From NCBI GenBank assembly GCA_028690555.1, contig JAQVBA010000010.1, positions 8,505 to 26,787 of the forward strand: a stretch of DNA of 18,283 nt. Reading direction: 5' to 3'. This document shows positions 1 through 6,187 of this stretch, in pieces; positions within the stretch are counted from its first letter, which is position 1, and each line of letters starts with the position of its first letter. The position numbers and the translations under genes were made by a program. Origin of the DNA: Acholeplasmataceae bacterium. GTDB lineage: Bacteria; Bacillota_I; Bacilli_A; Acholeplasmatales; Acholeplasmataceae. Under the pieces are notes generated by a model that worked only from the letters and a program-made list of their open reading frames with translations, was not told where the DNA came from and searched no databases.

Positions 1-596
1 ATTTGTTCTTTAATTTCAATTAAGCGTTCAACAGATACTTTAGGTTCACCTTTATATAAACCATGAACAGTACCAATCGATACGGCTAGACAATCAACAC
101 CAGTTCTATTCACAAAGTCTTTAGCTTGTAGTGGATCTGTATAAATTTCTTCAGCATCATCTTCATTCGTATCCGTACCTAACTTAAGACTGCCAAGTTC
201 TGCTTCAACTGAAACACCAGCTTGATGAGCCATTTCAACCACAAGTTTTGTATTTTTAAGGTTTTCTTCATAATCTAATTCAGATCCGTCATACATCACG
301 GATGTAAATCCTGCATTAATGGCTTCACGAATCACATCGATCGATTTTGTATGATCTAGGTGAATTGCGATATTGGTTCTTAAATCAGTTGTCATCGTTC
401 TAACTAAATTGACAACTTCTTTTAATTCCATATTCATTAAATACTTTTCACCAAACGCGATAATCGCAGGTTGTTGTTTTTCTTTAACTGCTAGAATGAC
501 TGCTTTAATGGTTTCATAATTGTAAACATTAAATGCGCCAACGGCGTATTTATGTTCTTTCGCATGATCGACTAATGCTTTTAAATTGGTAATCAT
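1..596 (-). CDS. Class II fructose-bisphosphate-type aldolase (partial, C-terminus outside window)
   Basis: Reading down from the ATG at 596 gives an uninterrupted 198-codon open frame that leaves the window at position 1, so the C-terminal third is missing. The start MITNLKALVDHAKEHKYAVG and the segment GAFNVYNYETIKAV are typical of the zinc-dependent class II FBA/tagatose-bisphosphate aldolase family. The zinc/catalytic segment is present as HLDHTKS (about residues 80-86), followed by SVMYDGSELDYEEN, the VEAELG strand, and VHGLYKGEP with the second zinc His. These enzymes cleave or form ketose bisphosphates with DHAP in the cytosol. The start codon overlaps the stop of the upstream dehydrogenase by one base (TAATG), which suggests translational coupling. 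Because the neighbouring PdxA2-type enzyme is expected to make DHAP, this aldolase may condense that DHAP with an aldehyde. The true substrate could be fructose-, tagatose- or another sugar bisphosphate. Confidence 0.9.
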   Translation of the reverse strand, partial: MITNLKALVDHAKEHKYAVGAFNVYNYETIKAVILAVKEKQQPAIIAFGEKYLMNMELKEVVNLVRTMTTDLRTNIAIHLDHTKSIDVIREAINAGFTSVMYDGSELDYEENLKNTKLVVEMAHQAGVSVEAELGSLKLGTDTNEDDAEEIYTDPLQAKDFVNRTGVDCLAVSIGTVHGLYKGEPKVSVERLIEIKEQ

Positions 597-1681
597 TATT
601 TTTGAACTCCTTTAAGCCATGCTTTAAACTCAGGTTGTTCTAAAACTTCTTTATTCATAATGAAACGTGGTTCTTGACCCTTTAATAATCTTTCGATATC
701 TTCGAATAATAAATAAGGAGAACCTGTGAGAACTTCAGTTGTAGTTCCAGCGATGTGAGTCGTTGTTGTCACATTATCTAATTTTCTCCAAACTGAGTCT
801 TCAGCAATTGGTTCTTCATCAAAAACGTCAAGTCCAGCACCAGCAATTTTCTTTTGACCTAGTAAATCAGCTAAAGCATTCATATCAATTAATCCTGAAC
901 GGCCTGTATTGATGATATAAGATGTTGGCTTCATCATGGATAAATATTCTCTACTTGCCCAACCTTTAGTCGCATCTAACATTCTTAAATGAATCGTGAT
1001 GAAATCACATTCTCTAAAGAGTGTTTCTTTGTCTACTTTTCTATAACCTAAAGCTTCAATTTGTTCTTTTGGCGCAAATTCTTCATACACTAAAATGTCT
1101 AAATCCCAACCAGATAATTTTTGTGCAACGAGTCTACCAATATATCCAAAACCAGCAATCCCAATCTTTTTACCTTTTAATTGAGGAACAAAATCAACAT
1201 TGGAAAATTCTTTTTGCCATCCACCATTTCTCATGGATTGATGAGCTCTTGCGATATTTCTAGATTCAGATAACATCAAGCCTACTGCAAAATCAGAAAC
1301 TGCTTCTGCATTACGCCCCATCACGTTAAATGCTAAAATGCCACGCTTAGTTGCTTCTGCTAAATTGATATTTTCTTTACCCGCTCTAGCAAGTCCTACA
1401 ATCTTTAGATTTGGCATTGCATCCATAAGTTTTGATGATACTGGAACAAATAATCCTGCAAGTAATTCCGCATCTTTACCTTCTTTTAATACAATTTCAG
1501 GAACGACTTCAATTTCTGGTCCTTGTTGTTCAACTTTTAAACGACGATCTTGGAGTTGTGTCCAATCCGTTTCCCAGTCCCCAGACTTCATTTCAGGGAA
1601 AAAACTCTTCAAATGTTTTTCATAAGCCTTCTCAAATAGATTGCTTGGAATCATCGGGTCGCCAGACAATAGTGCTTTCAT
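596..1681 (-). CDS. D-2-hydroxyacid dehydrogenase, NAD-dependent
   Basis: A 361-residue member of the D-isomer-specific 2-hydroxyacid dehydrogenase family (phosphoglycerate dehydrogenase-like). The Rossmann dinucleotide motif GFGYIGR is at about residues 177-183. The catalytic triad is visible as Arg in NTGRSG (about 261), Glu in DEEP (about 290) and His in TTHIAG (about 309). I chose the ATG at 1681 because AGGAGG lies seven bases upstream. A longer in-frame start at 1726 lies inside the promoter and would add 15 Lys/Asn-rich residues. The gene has its own promoter, sits downstream of an acid-sugar kinase/PdxA2 operon and overlaps the aldolase start. Family members interconvert 2-oxo and 2-hydroxy acids. 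Here it may oxidise or epimerise a four-carbon sugar acid, or reduce a 2-keto acid. The substrate cannot be read from sequence. Confidence 0.9.
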   Translation of the reverse strand: MKALLSGDPMIPSNLFEKAYEKHLKSFFPEMKSGDWETDWTQLQDRRLKVEQQGPEIEVVPEIVLKEGKDAELLAGLFVPVSSKLMDAMPNLKIVGLARAGKENINLAEATKRGILAFNVMGRNAEAVSDFAVGLMLSESRNIARAHQSMRNGGWQKEFSNVDFVPQLKGKKIGIAGFGYIGRLVAQKLSGWDLDILVYEEFAPKEQIEALGYRKVDKETLFRECDFITIHLRMLDATKGWASREYLSMMKPTSYIINTGRSGLIDMNALADLLGQKKIAGAGLDVFDEEPIAEDSVWRKLDNVTTTTHIAGTTTEVLTGSPYLLFEDIERLLKGQEPRFIMNKEVLEQPEFKAWLKGVQK

Positions 1682-1698
1682 TTCAAATCCTCCTATTT

Positions 1699-1715
1699 TT
1701 TGTTTGTTTTTGTTC
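1699..1715 (-). promoter_or_regulatory. Putative DeoR operator copy 1, downstream of the dehydrogenase promoter
   Basis: On the plus strand this reads TTTGTTTGTTTTTGTTC. It matches the copy at 1761-1777 at 16 of 17 positions and the copy at 4851-4867 at 16 of 17. It lies between the expected transcription start (about 1720) and the ribosome site, a position where a bound repressor would block transcription. Confidence 0.65.
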
Positions 1716-1726
1716 TTTTCAATCAA

Positions 1727-1755
1727 ATTATAAAACTAAAAGGTGTTTTAGTCAA
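1727..1755 (-). promoter_or_regulatory. Sigma-70/A type promoter of the dehydrogenase-aldolase unit
   Basis: On the minus strand there is a -35 TTGACT (1755-1750), a 17-base spacer and a perfect -10 TATAAT (1732-1727). The expected start is near 1720, about 40 bases before the ATG at 1681. The -35 lies in the loop and right arm of the hairpin at 1738-1763. Confidence 0.8.
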
Positions 1756-1763
1756 CACCTTTT
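1738..1763 (-). terminator. Perfect 10-bp hairpin after the pdxA-like gene, overlapping a promoter
   Basis: AAAAGGTGTT at 1738-1747 pairs perfectly with AACACCTTTT at 1754-1763, with a six-base loop. In the minus direction it begins about 12 bases after the pdxA-like stop (1778-1776) and is followed by a broken U-rich stretch (AGTTTTATAATTT). It may terminate the upstream operon, but the tail is weak. The hairpin also contains the -35 of the downstream promoter, so it could be an operator or attenuator instead. Confidence 0.55.
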
Positions 1764-1777
1764 GTTCGTTTTTGTTC
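1761..1777 (-). promoter_or_regulatory. Putative DeoR operator copy 2, upstream of the dehydrogenase promoter
   Basis: On the plus strand this reads TTTGTTCGTTTTTGTTC, differing from copy 1 by one base. It lies immediately upstream of the -35 and overlaps the stop codon of the pdxA-like gene. Together with copy 1 (62 bases away, about six helical turns) it brackets the promoter. Confidence 0.65.
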
Positions 1778-2777
1778 ATTTAGATGTGAAATATGGTGCG
1801 TATTTTGCCGCTAATATAATAGCTTCAACCATAGAGATTTCGTTGGCAATATTTTTACCAGCAATATCCATCGCTGTTCCATGATCAACAGAGGTACGTA
1901 AGAATGGCATACCATTCGTAATAGAAATCGTACGATGGAAATCATAAGTCTTAGTCGCAATATGTCCTTGATCATGATAAAGTGATAAGATTGCTGCCCA
2001 TTTACCAGTTAAACCAATGGCGAAAATAGAGTCTGCAGGTACGGGTCCAATGACATCGTAACCTTGTTTTTGCATTTCTTCAATCGCTGGGACAATTTCA
2101 TCCATTTCTTCTGTTCCAAACAAGCCATGTTCACCAGAGTGAGGATTTAATCCTGCAACTGCTAAAGTACCTTTAACACCTAAGCGGTCCAAAGCTTCAA
2201 TGGAACGTTTAATATAATCCATCAAACGTGGTTTTTTAACCATGTCAATCGCTTGTCTTAAACTCACATGTCTTGATAAGAAGAATACGCGTTCTTTATC
2301 AATTTCAAACATCGTTAATGGATCTTTCGTGCCTGAAAGGTCCGCTAATATTTCAGTATGTCCAATATATGGAACTTTTGCTGCTTTTAATGATTCTTTG
2401 TTGATTGGTGTTGTAGCAATCGCATCCACTTTCTTTTCTTGTGTGAGTTCAACAGATTTTTTAATGTAATCAAATGCTGCTTGACCGCACATCGCATCAA
2501 CTTTACCAAGTTCTAACTTGTTAAAATCGATTGAATTTAAAGCAATAACGTTCACATGACCTTTTGAATAATCACCTTTTTTAGGATCATCTATTTGATG
2601 AAGCGTTAATGGTAATTTGTAAAGATCAATAATATTTTGCAAAACTGATAAGTCACCGATTAATACTGGGTTTGATGATTCCAATACTCGGTCATTTAAA
2701 CAAGATTTTAAAGCAATTTCTGGTCCAATACCTGCTGGATCCCCAATAGGTACACCAATGTAAGGCTTATTTTGCAT
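1776..2777 (-). CDS. pdxA2: PdxA2-type 4-phospho-D-threonate / 4-hydroxythreonine-4-phosphate dehydrogenase
   Basis: A 333-residue PdxA-family enzyme. Visible signatures are GDPAGIGPE (12-20), TTPINKE (122-128), GHTE (139-142) and the three metal-ligand histidines expected in the family: H170 in LSRHVSL, H213 in NPHSGEHG and H268 in YHDQGH. PdxA enzymes oxidise and decarboxylate 4-phosphorylated C4 acids using NAD. The PdxA2 branch acts on 4-phospho-D-threonate or -erythronate to give DHAP plus CO2. I prefer PdxA2 over the vitamin B6 enzyme because the start overlaps the end of a DUF1537 acid-sugar kinase gene by 11 bases and a DeoR regulator precedes it, while no other B6 genes are seen. The ATG at 2777 has GAGGGGG upstream. 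The stop codon lies within a putative operator. Confidence 0.87.
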   Translation of the reverse strand: MQNKPYIGVPIGDPAGIGPEIALKSCLNDRVLESSNPVLIGDLSVLQNIIDLYKLPLTLHQIDDPKKGDYSKGHVNVIALNSIDFNKLELGKVDAMCGQAAFDYIKKSVELTQEKKVDAIATTPINKESLKAAKVPYIGHTEILADLSGTKDPLTMFEIDKERVFFLSRHVSLRQAIDMVKKPRLMDYIKRSIEALDRLGVKGTLAVAGLNPHSGEHGLFGTEEMDEIVPAIEEMQKQGYDVIGPVPADSIFAIGLTGKWAAILSLYHDQGHIATKTYDFHRTISITNGMPFLRTSVDHGTAMDIAGKNIANEISMVEAIILAAKYAPYFTSK

Positions 2778-4050
2778 AATTTCTAACCCCCTCTAAGAAA
2801 TTTTTTATGGTGATGTAGGCATTTTCATCGCCTTGCATTCCACCTTTTGTAATCATATTTAAACCATCATACTTACCTTCAACCACTTTTCCGTAAACAC
2901 AAAGTGGAAATACTTCTTGTTCTAATTTGATTCCTTTAGCTCCTGCATGTGATAGAAATGAGAATGTGACATCTCCACCAGATGTAAAGATGCCTTTAAC
3001 ATCTTTAGCTTTCTCAATGATCTCAGCTAGCAATTCTGCAAGTCTTACATTAATAATTTTTGAAATCGCATCAACATCTGAATTTCTTTCAATGGCTAAA
3101 TCATGTAAATTTAATATTTTACGATGATTTGGATCTGTGGTTGAAATAATCGTAAATTCGTCTTTTGAATTTAATGCTTCTTTTAACACACGTTCAGTTT
3201 CATTTTTAGCTGTTCCATCATTTAATAGCTTTTCAGCATCTAAATATATTTGATTGAAAAAAGGTTGCTCGTAAGCTTTTTTAAGTTGCTTAAATGTCGT
3301 ATCAGTGACACTTCCAACTAAGTAATAATAACGACCCTTTTTAACATCTCTTTCCATGAGTGCTTTTGTGTAATAAAGCGTAAATGGACCTGGGTCTACT
3401 GTAATAAACTCTTCATGAGTTAAGACAAGTGCTCTTGAGATTTGTAAAATATGTTCATTTTCAGTCGCATCAAACACAATTGCTTGATGATCCTTATAAA
3501 GCTTTTTAACTTTTTCAACAAAATCCTCAGTTGGTAATTCTAAATCCTTTAAATAAATGTTTGCAATTTTACCTTTAAATTGTTTTAAAAATAACGATTT
3601 TGCATCACTTGAAAAAAGTGGCATTTTCGGATCTTTCGCAACATCAGTGTGTTCTAATAAATCTCCGTTAACATAAACTTTACCATCTTTACAAATACGA
3701 CCTGATTTTGGAAAAGATGGAATGATCGCAATCTTCTTATTGGGGAAGTATTCATGAATGGCGTTTAATTCGGCACCTAGATTCCCTCTTAGAGTTGAAT
3801 CAATTCGTTTGTTAATCACTTTAATATTTTTACCCTTATAATGCTTTAATACCGTTTCAACACGTGAATAAGCATTTTCTGGGGAAGTTGCTCTCGAGTC
3901 TGTCGAGACGGCAACACAGTCAAAGGTTTCATGTCTAGGTATATCTAAGTAGTCGATGATGCTTAATGATTGAAACCCCAATTGGTTAAGAAGAATTGCA
4001 CTGGCATTAGCCCCTGTCGAATCATCTGCTACAATTAATGTTTTTAGCAT
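2767..4050 (-). CDS. dtnK: Four-carbon acid sugar kinase (DUF1537 family, D-threonate kinase-like)
   Basis: A 427-residue protein of the DUF1537 acid-sugar kinase family. Seen in order: N-terminal substrate domain with ADDSTGAN (8-15), KRIDSTLRGN (81-90) and PSFPKSGR; then a C-terminal nucleotide-binding domain with VGSVTDTT (245-252), TSGGDVT (356-362) and TKGGMQGD (401-408). The family phosphorylates D-threonate, L-threonate, D-erythronate or related keto acids at O4 or O3 with ATP. Next to a PdxA2-type dehydrogenase, D-threonate or D-erythronate is the most economical substrate. I chose the ATG at 4050, two bases after the regulator stop and with GGAGG nine bases upstream. An upstream in-frame ATG at 4077 would add nine residues that overlap the regulator. 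The exact acid cannot be decided from sequence. Confidence 0.88.
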   Translation of the reverse strand: MLKTLIVADDSTGANASAILLNQLGFQSLSIIDYLDIPRHETFDCVAVSTDSRATSPENAYSRVETVLKHYKGKNIKVINKRIDSTLRGNLGAELNAIHEYFPNKKIAIIPSFPKSGRICKDGKVYVNGDLLEHTDVAKDPKMPLFSSDAKSLFLKQFKGKIANIYLKDLELPTEDFVEKVKKLYKDHQAIVFDATENEHILQISRALVLTHEEFITVDPGPFTLYYTKALMERDVKKGRYYYLVGSVTDTTFKQLKKAYEQPFFNQIYLDAEKLLNDGTAKNETERVLKEALNSKDEFTIISTTDPNHRKILNLHDLAIERNSDVDAISKIINVRLAELLAEIIEKAKDVKGIFTSGGDVTFSFLSHAGAKGIKLEQEVFPLCVYGKVVEGKYDGLNMITKGGMQGDENAYITIKNFLEGVRNYAK

Positions 4051-4052
4051 AT

Positions 4053-4826
4053 TTACTTTCCTCCCATTATTCCACATGAAACGCCGACAAATTCAACAGT
4101 TTCAAGTTTGTGAACATCTAGTTTATCTTTCGGAAAATCGGTGATAACAACATCAAAATCTGATAAGTTACAAATTCTATATAGTGATTTACTAAAGAAT
4201 TTTGTAGAATCCGTCACTAAAATTCGTTTATCCGAGTTTTCCATAGCTTTACGTTTGATCAATTGTCTTCCTTGTTCCGGTGTACATAAATTCAAATCAC
4301 TATCGATTGATGAAGTTGCCATAATCGCTAAATCGATATTGAAGTTATCTAACATGTCAATGGCATGAAAATCTGTGGATGATCCAGTTTCTTTCATCAC
4401 CACACCACCTAAAAAAATACACGTATTTTCAGTGAGCATCATTTGCGATGCGATGCGTATATCATTTGTGATAATCGTCAATTCTTTTTGAGGTAAACGA
4501 GTTGCAACCTCATAAGTAGTCGTTCCAGCATCAACGTAAATCGTCATTTTAGGTTTAACAAAGCGTAAAACTTCACCCGCAATGCATTCTTTAACGGATT
4601 GATTTTCCAAACGCTTTTCATGATATGTCAACTCTCTAATCAGTGTTTTATTAATGAACGCACCGCCATGCGTTCGCTGTAAAAGGTTGCTTTCTTGAAG
4701 TTTCTCTAAATCACGACGAATTGTCATTTTTGACACTTTGAGCATCGATGCTAATTCATCAACGGTGATATTTCCGCGGTTTCCGAGAATTTCAAGGATT
4801 TTTAACTGTCGATTGTTCCCAATCAT
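4053..4826 (-). CDS. DeoR-family transcriptional regulator
   Basis: A 257-residue DeoR/GlpR-type protein. An N-terminal winged helix-turn-helix (about residues 6-58: NITVDELASMLKVSKMTIRRDLEKL) is followed by RTHGGA and then the DeoRC sugar-phosphate sensor domain with YVDAGTTTYEVA, TNDIRIA, FLGG and a C-terminal DVVITD strand. Such proteins usually repress catabolic operons until a phosphorylated sugar intermediate binds. The ATG at 4826 has AGGAGG eight to nine bases upstream. It is the first gene of the kinase/PdxA2 operon and has operator-like repeats in its own promoter, so autoregulation is likely. The same repeat flanks the promoter of the dehydrogenase-aldolase unit, so it probably controls that too. 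The inducer is unknown; a phosphorylated C4 acid or DHAP would fit. Confidence 0.92.
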   Translation of the reverse strand: MIGNNRQLKILEILGNRGNITVDELASMLKVSKMTIRRDLEKLQESNLLQRTHGGAFINKTLIRELTYHEKRLENQSVKECIAGEVLRFVKPKMTIYVDAGTTTYEVATRLPQKELTIITNDIRIASQMMLTENTCIFLGGVVMKETGSSTDFHAIDMLDNFNIDLAIMATSSIDSDLNLCTPEQGRQLIKRKAMENSDKRILVTDSTKFFSKSLYRICNLSDFDVVITDFPKDKLDVHKLETVEFVGVSCGIMGGK

Positions 4827-4850
4827 CTAAAACACCTCCTAAATATCATA

Positions 4851-4867
4851 TTTGTTTGTTTTTGTTT
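4851..4867 (-). promoter_or_regulatory. Putative DeoR operator copy 3, in the leader of the regulator gene
   Basis: On the plus strand this reads TTTGTTTGTTTTTGTTT, matching copy 1 at 16 of 17 positions. It lies between the expected transcription start (about 4877) and the ribosome site of the DeoR-family gene. Confidence 0.6.
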
Positions 4868-4870
4868 TTT

Positions 4871-4887
4871 TCTGTTCGTTTTTATTG
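4871..4887 (-). promoter_or_regulatory. Putative DeoR operator copy 4, overlapping the -10
   Basis: On the plus strand this reads TCTGTTCGTTTTTATTG, matching copy 2 at 14 of 17 positions. It is offset 20 bases from copy 3 (two helical turns) and overlaps the -10 and the transcription start. An inverted, less perfect relative (CAAAAATCAAACAAAC, 4895-4910) covers the -35 and spacer. Confidence 0.55.
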
Positions 4888-4912
4888 TATCACACAAAAA
4901 TCAAACAAACAA
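4884..4912 (-). promoter_or_regulatory. Promoter of the deoR-dtnK-pdxA2 operon
   Basis: On the minus strand there is a -35 TTGTTT (4912-4907), a 17-base spacer and a -10 TACAAT (4889-4884) with an upstream TG in the extended -10 position. The expected start is near 4877, about 50 bases before the ATG. The -35 is weak, which suits a repressed, extended -10 promoter. Confidence 0.6.
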
Positions 4913-4925
4913 CACAATTAACTGA

Positions 4926-4958
4926 TAAAAATAAAAATGCAATGAAAAATCATCGCAT
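4926..4958 (-). terminator. Rho-independent terminator of the hydrogenase-ABC-HIT operon
   Basis: In the minus-strand transcript a nine-bp stem (ATGCGATGA with TCATTGCAT) closes a four-U loop and is followed directly by UUUUUAUUUUUAU. One pair is G-U on the minus strand but would be an A-C mismatch on the plus strand, so the structure is specific to leftward transcription. It lies about 55 bases after the HIT stop. Confidence 0.75.
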
Positions 4959-5013
4959 CTTCCATTACTAAGCGATTATCATTTTTAAAAAATAATCACA
5001 CAAATTGAAAAAA

Positions 5014-5436
5014 CTATAACTGAGCCAATGTCTTTTTAATTTTCTCTGCACGATCTATATAATCCGCACTTTGAACTTCATGCATATGGTTTTTAAGTTT
5101 AAAATTTAACCCGTCATTTTCATATCTAGGTACAAGGTGCACATGAAAATGATAGACGGTTTGTCCAGCCCCATCCCCATTGTTTGACAAAATATTAACG
5201 CCACTTGGATGGAATGCTTCATTGATTGCACGTGCTACTTTTGCAACTAATTTAAAGAAATCACCTAATAAACGATCCGGAGTATCAAAAATATTGGTGA
5301 ATTCTTCTTTGATGGCTACTAAAGTATGTCCAGGTGTTGCTTGTATGATGTCTAAGAAAACGATAAAACGATCATCCTCATAGACAATGTGGGCTGGCAC
5401 GTCTCGATTGATAATCTTTGTAAATATAGTTGGCAT
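5014..5436 (-). CDS. HIT-family (histidine triad) nucleotide hydrolase/transferase
   Basis: A 140-residue HIT protein. The histidine triad is HFHVHLVPR (His 96, 98, 100), preceded by NNGDGAGQTVYH and the early KIINRDVPAHIVYEDD segment with DDRFIVFLDI. The N-terminal zinc pair (CxxC) found in many bacterial HIT proteins is absent: the start reads TIFTKI. Members hydrolyse nucleoside phosphoramidates, adenylated compounds or dinucleoside polyphosphates in the cytosol. The ATG at 5436 is chosen for GGAGG six bases upstream; a longer frame to 5487 would overlap the permease. It lies 23 bases after the permease stop and is the last gene before a terminator, so it is probably the tail of the hydrogenase transcript. 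It may be a housekeeping passenger rather than a functional partner. Confidence 0.93.
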   Translation of the reverse strand: MPTIFTKIINRDVPAHIVYEDDRFIVFLDIIQATPGHTLVAIKEEFTNIFDTPDRLLGDFFKLVAKVARAINEAFHPSGVNILSNNGDGAGQTVYHFHVHLVPRYENDGLNFKLKNHMHEVQSADYIDRAEKIKKTLAQL

Positions 5437-5459
5437 AATTACCCTCCTTATTTTTATCT

Positions 5460-6185
5460 TTATTTGAGTTGTTGTTTTCGAATCCAAGTTTCAAATAATA
5501 TCGCAACGATAATGAGTAAAATGGTCCATGCAAACACTTGATCGTATCTGATGTTTGTTTTTGCCAAATACAATGAAAATCCAATGGATTTTGGAGTTTG
5601 AGCTAAATATTCACTCATTACTAAGACTTTTATACCCAATCCGGCAGATTGTAAAAATGCAGTCAACAATTGATTTTTTGTGAGTGGTAAATAACAGTTT
5701 TTTAAACCACTCCAAAAGCGATCGTCCTCTAAATGATAAATATCAAGAAATGTTTGGTCAATTTGTTTAATACTTTCTAATGTTTGTTGATAAACAATAG
5801 GAAATACCATCAATGATGTAACAATTAACGGGGTTGCTTTAAATCCAAAGAGAATGATTAATATCACAAAGATTGAAATGACCGGAATTGTTCTGAAAAT
5901 TGTGACATAAGGTTGTAAAAAATATGCGATTTTTGATCTTTTACTTGCGATTGCCCCCAATAAAACTCCACACGAACTTGAAATGAATAAAATGATAACA
6001 AGTCGGATGATAGTAAAATAAATAACTTCTAGAGAGCTTCTAGATGTAAATAAATGAACAAATGCTAATCCAATATTTTCAATGGACGGAACTAAGAGTG
6101 GTGAATCAATCAGAAAATACATCGAAATCCATAGCATAAATCCGATGAATACCGCTAACCACTGAATACTTTGTCTACTTTTCAT
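5460..6185 (-). CDS. ABC transporter permease, TauC/SsuC-like (BPD_transp_1)
   Basis: A 241-residue membrane protein with about six hydrophobic segments: WLAVFIGFMLWISMYFLI near the start, VIYFTIIRLVIILFISSSCGVLLGAIA, the TIFRTIPVISIFVILIILFGF region, and AWTILLIIVAILFETWI at the end. The layout and the PVISIFVI/LVMSEYLAQT segments resemble NitT/TauT-type importer permeases. The cytoplasmic EAA loop, where the ATPase docks, is divergent (DIYHLEDDRFWSGLKNCYLPLTKNQ). I place the start at ATG 6185, with AAGGA seven bases upstream, rather than at the TTG at 6191. It begins two bases after the binding-protein stop. No ABC ATPase gene lies in this operon or window, so the complex must borrow an ATPase or be incomplete. 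Substrate unknown. Confidence 0.82.
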   Translation of the reverse strand: MKSRQSIQWLAVFIGFMLWISMYFLIDSPLLVPSIENIGLAFVHLFTSRSSLEVIYFTIIRLVIILFISSSCGVLLGAIASKRSKIAYFLQPYVTIFRTIPVISIFVILIILFGFKATPLIVTSLMVFPIVYQQTLESIKQIDQTFLDIYHLEDDRFWSGLKNCYLPLTKNQLLTAFLQSAGLGIKVLVMSEYLAQTPKSIGFSLYLAKTNIRYDQVFAWTILLIIVAILFETWIRKQQLK

Positions 6186-6187
6186 AA

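Noticed and set aside
1432..1884. 150-codon plus-strand open frame
   Set aside because: It lies antisense to the dehydrogenase and the end of the pdxA-like gene, has no ribosome site, and its protein resembles no family. It is a shadow of strong coding sequence.
4895..4910. A fifth full operator copy in inverted orientation
   Set aside because: It fits only with a one-base insertion. It is kept as a weak relative within the operator note rather than listed as its own feature.
5378..5584. 68-codon minus-strand open frame spanning the permease end and HIT start
   Set aside because: Out of frame with both real genes and without family features.
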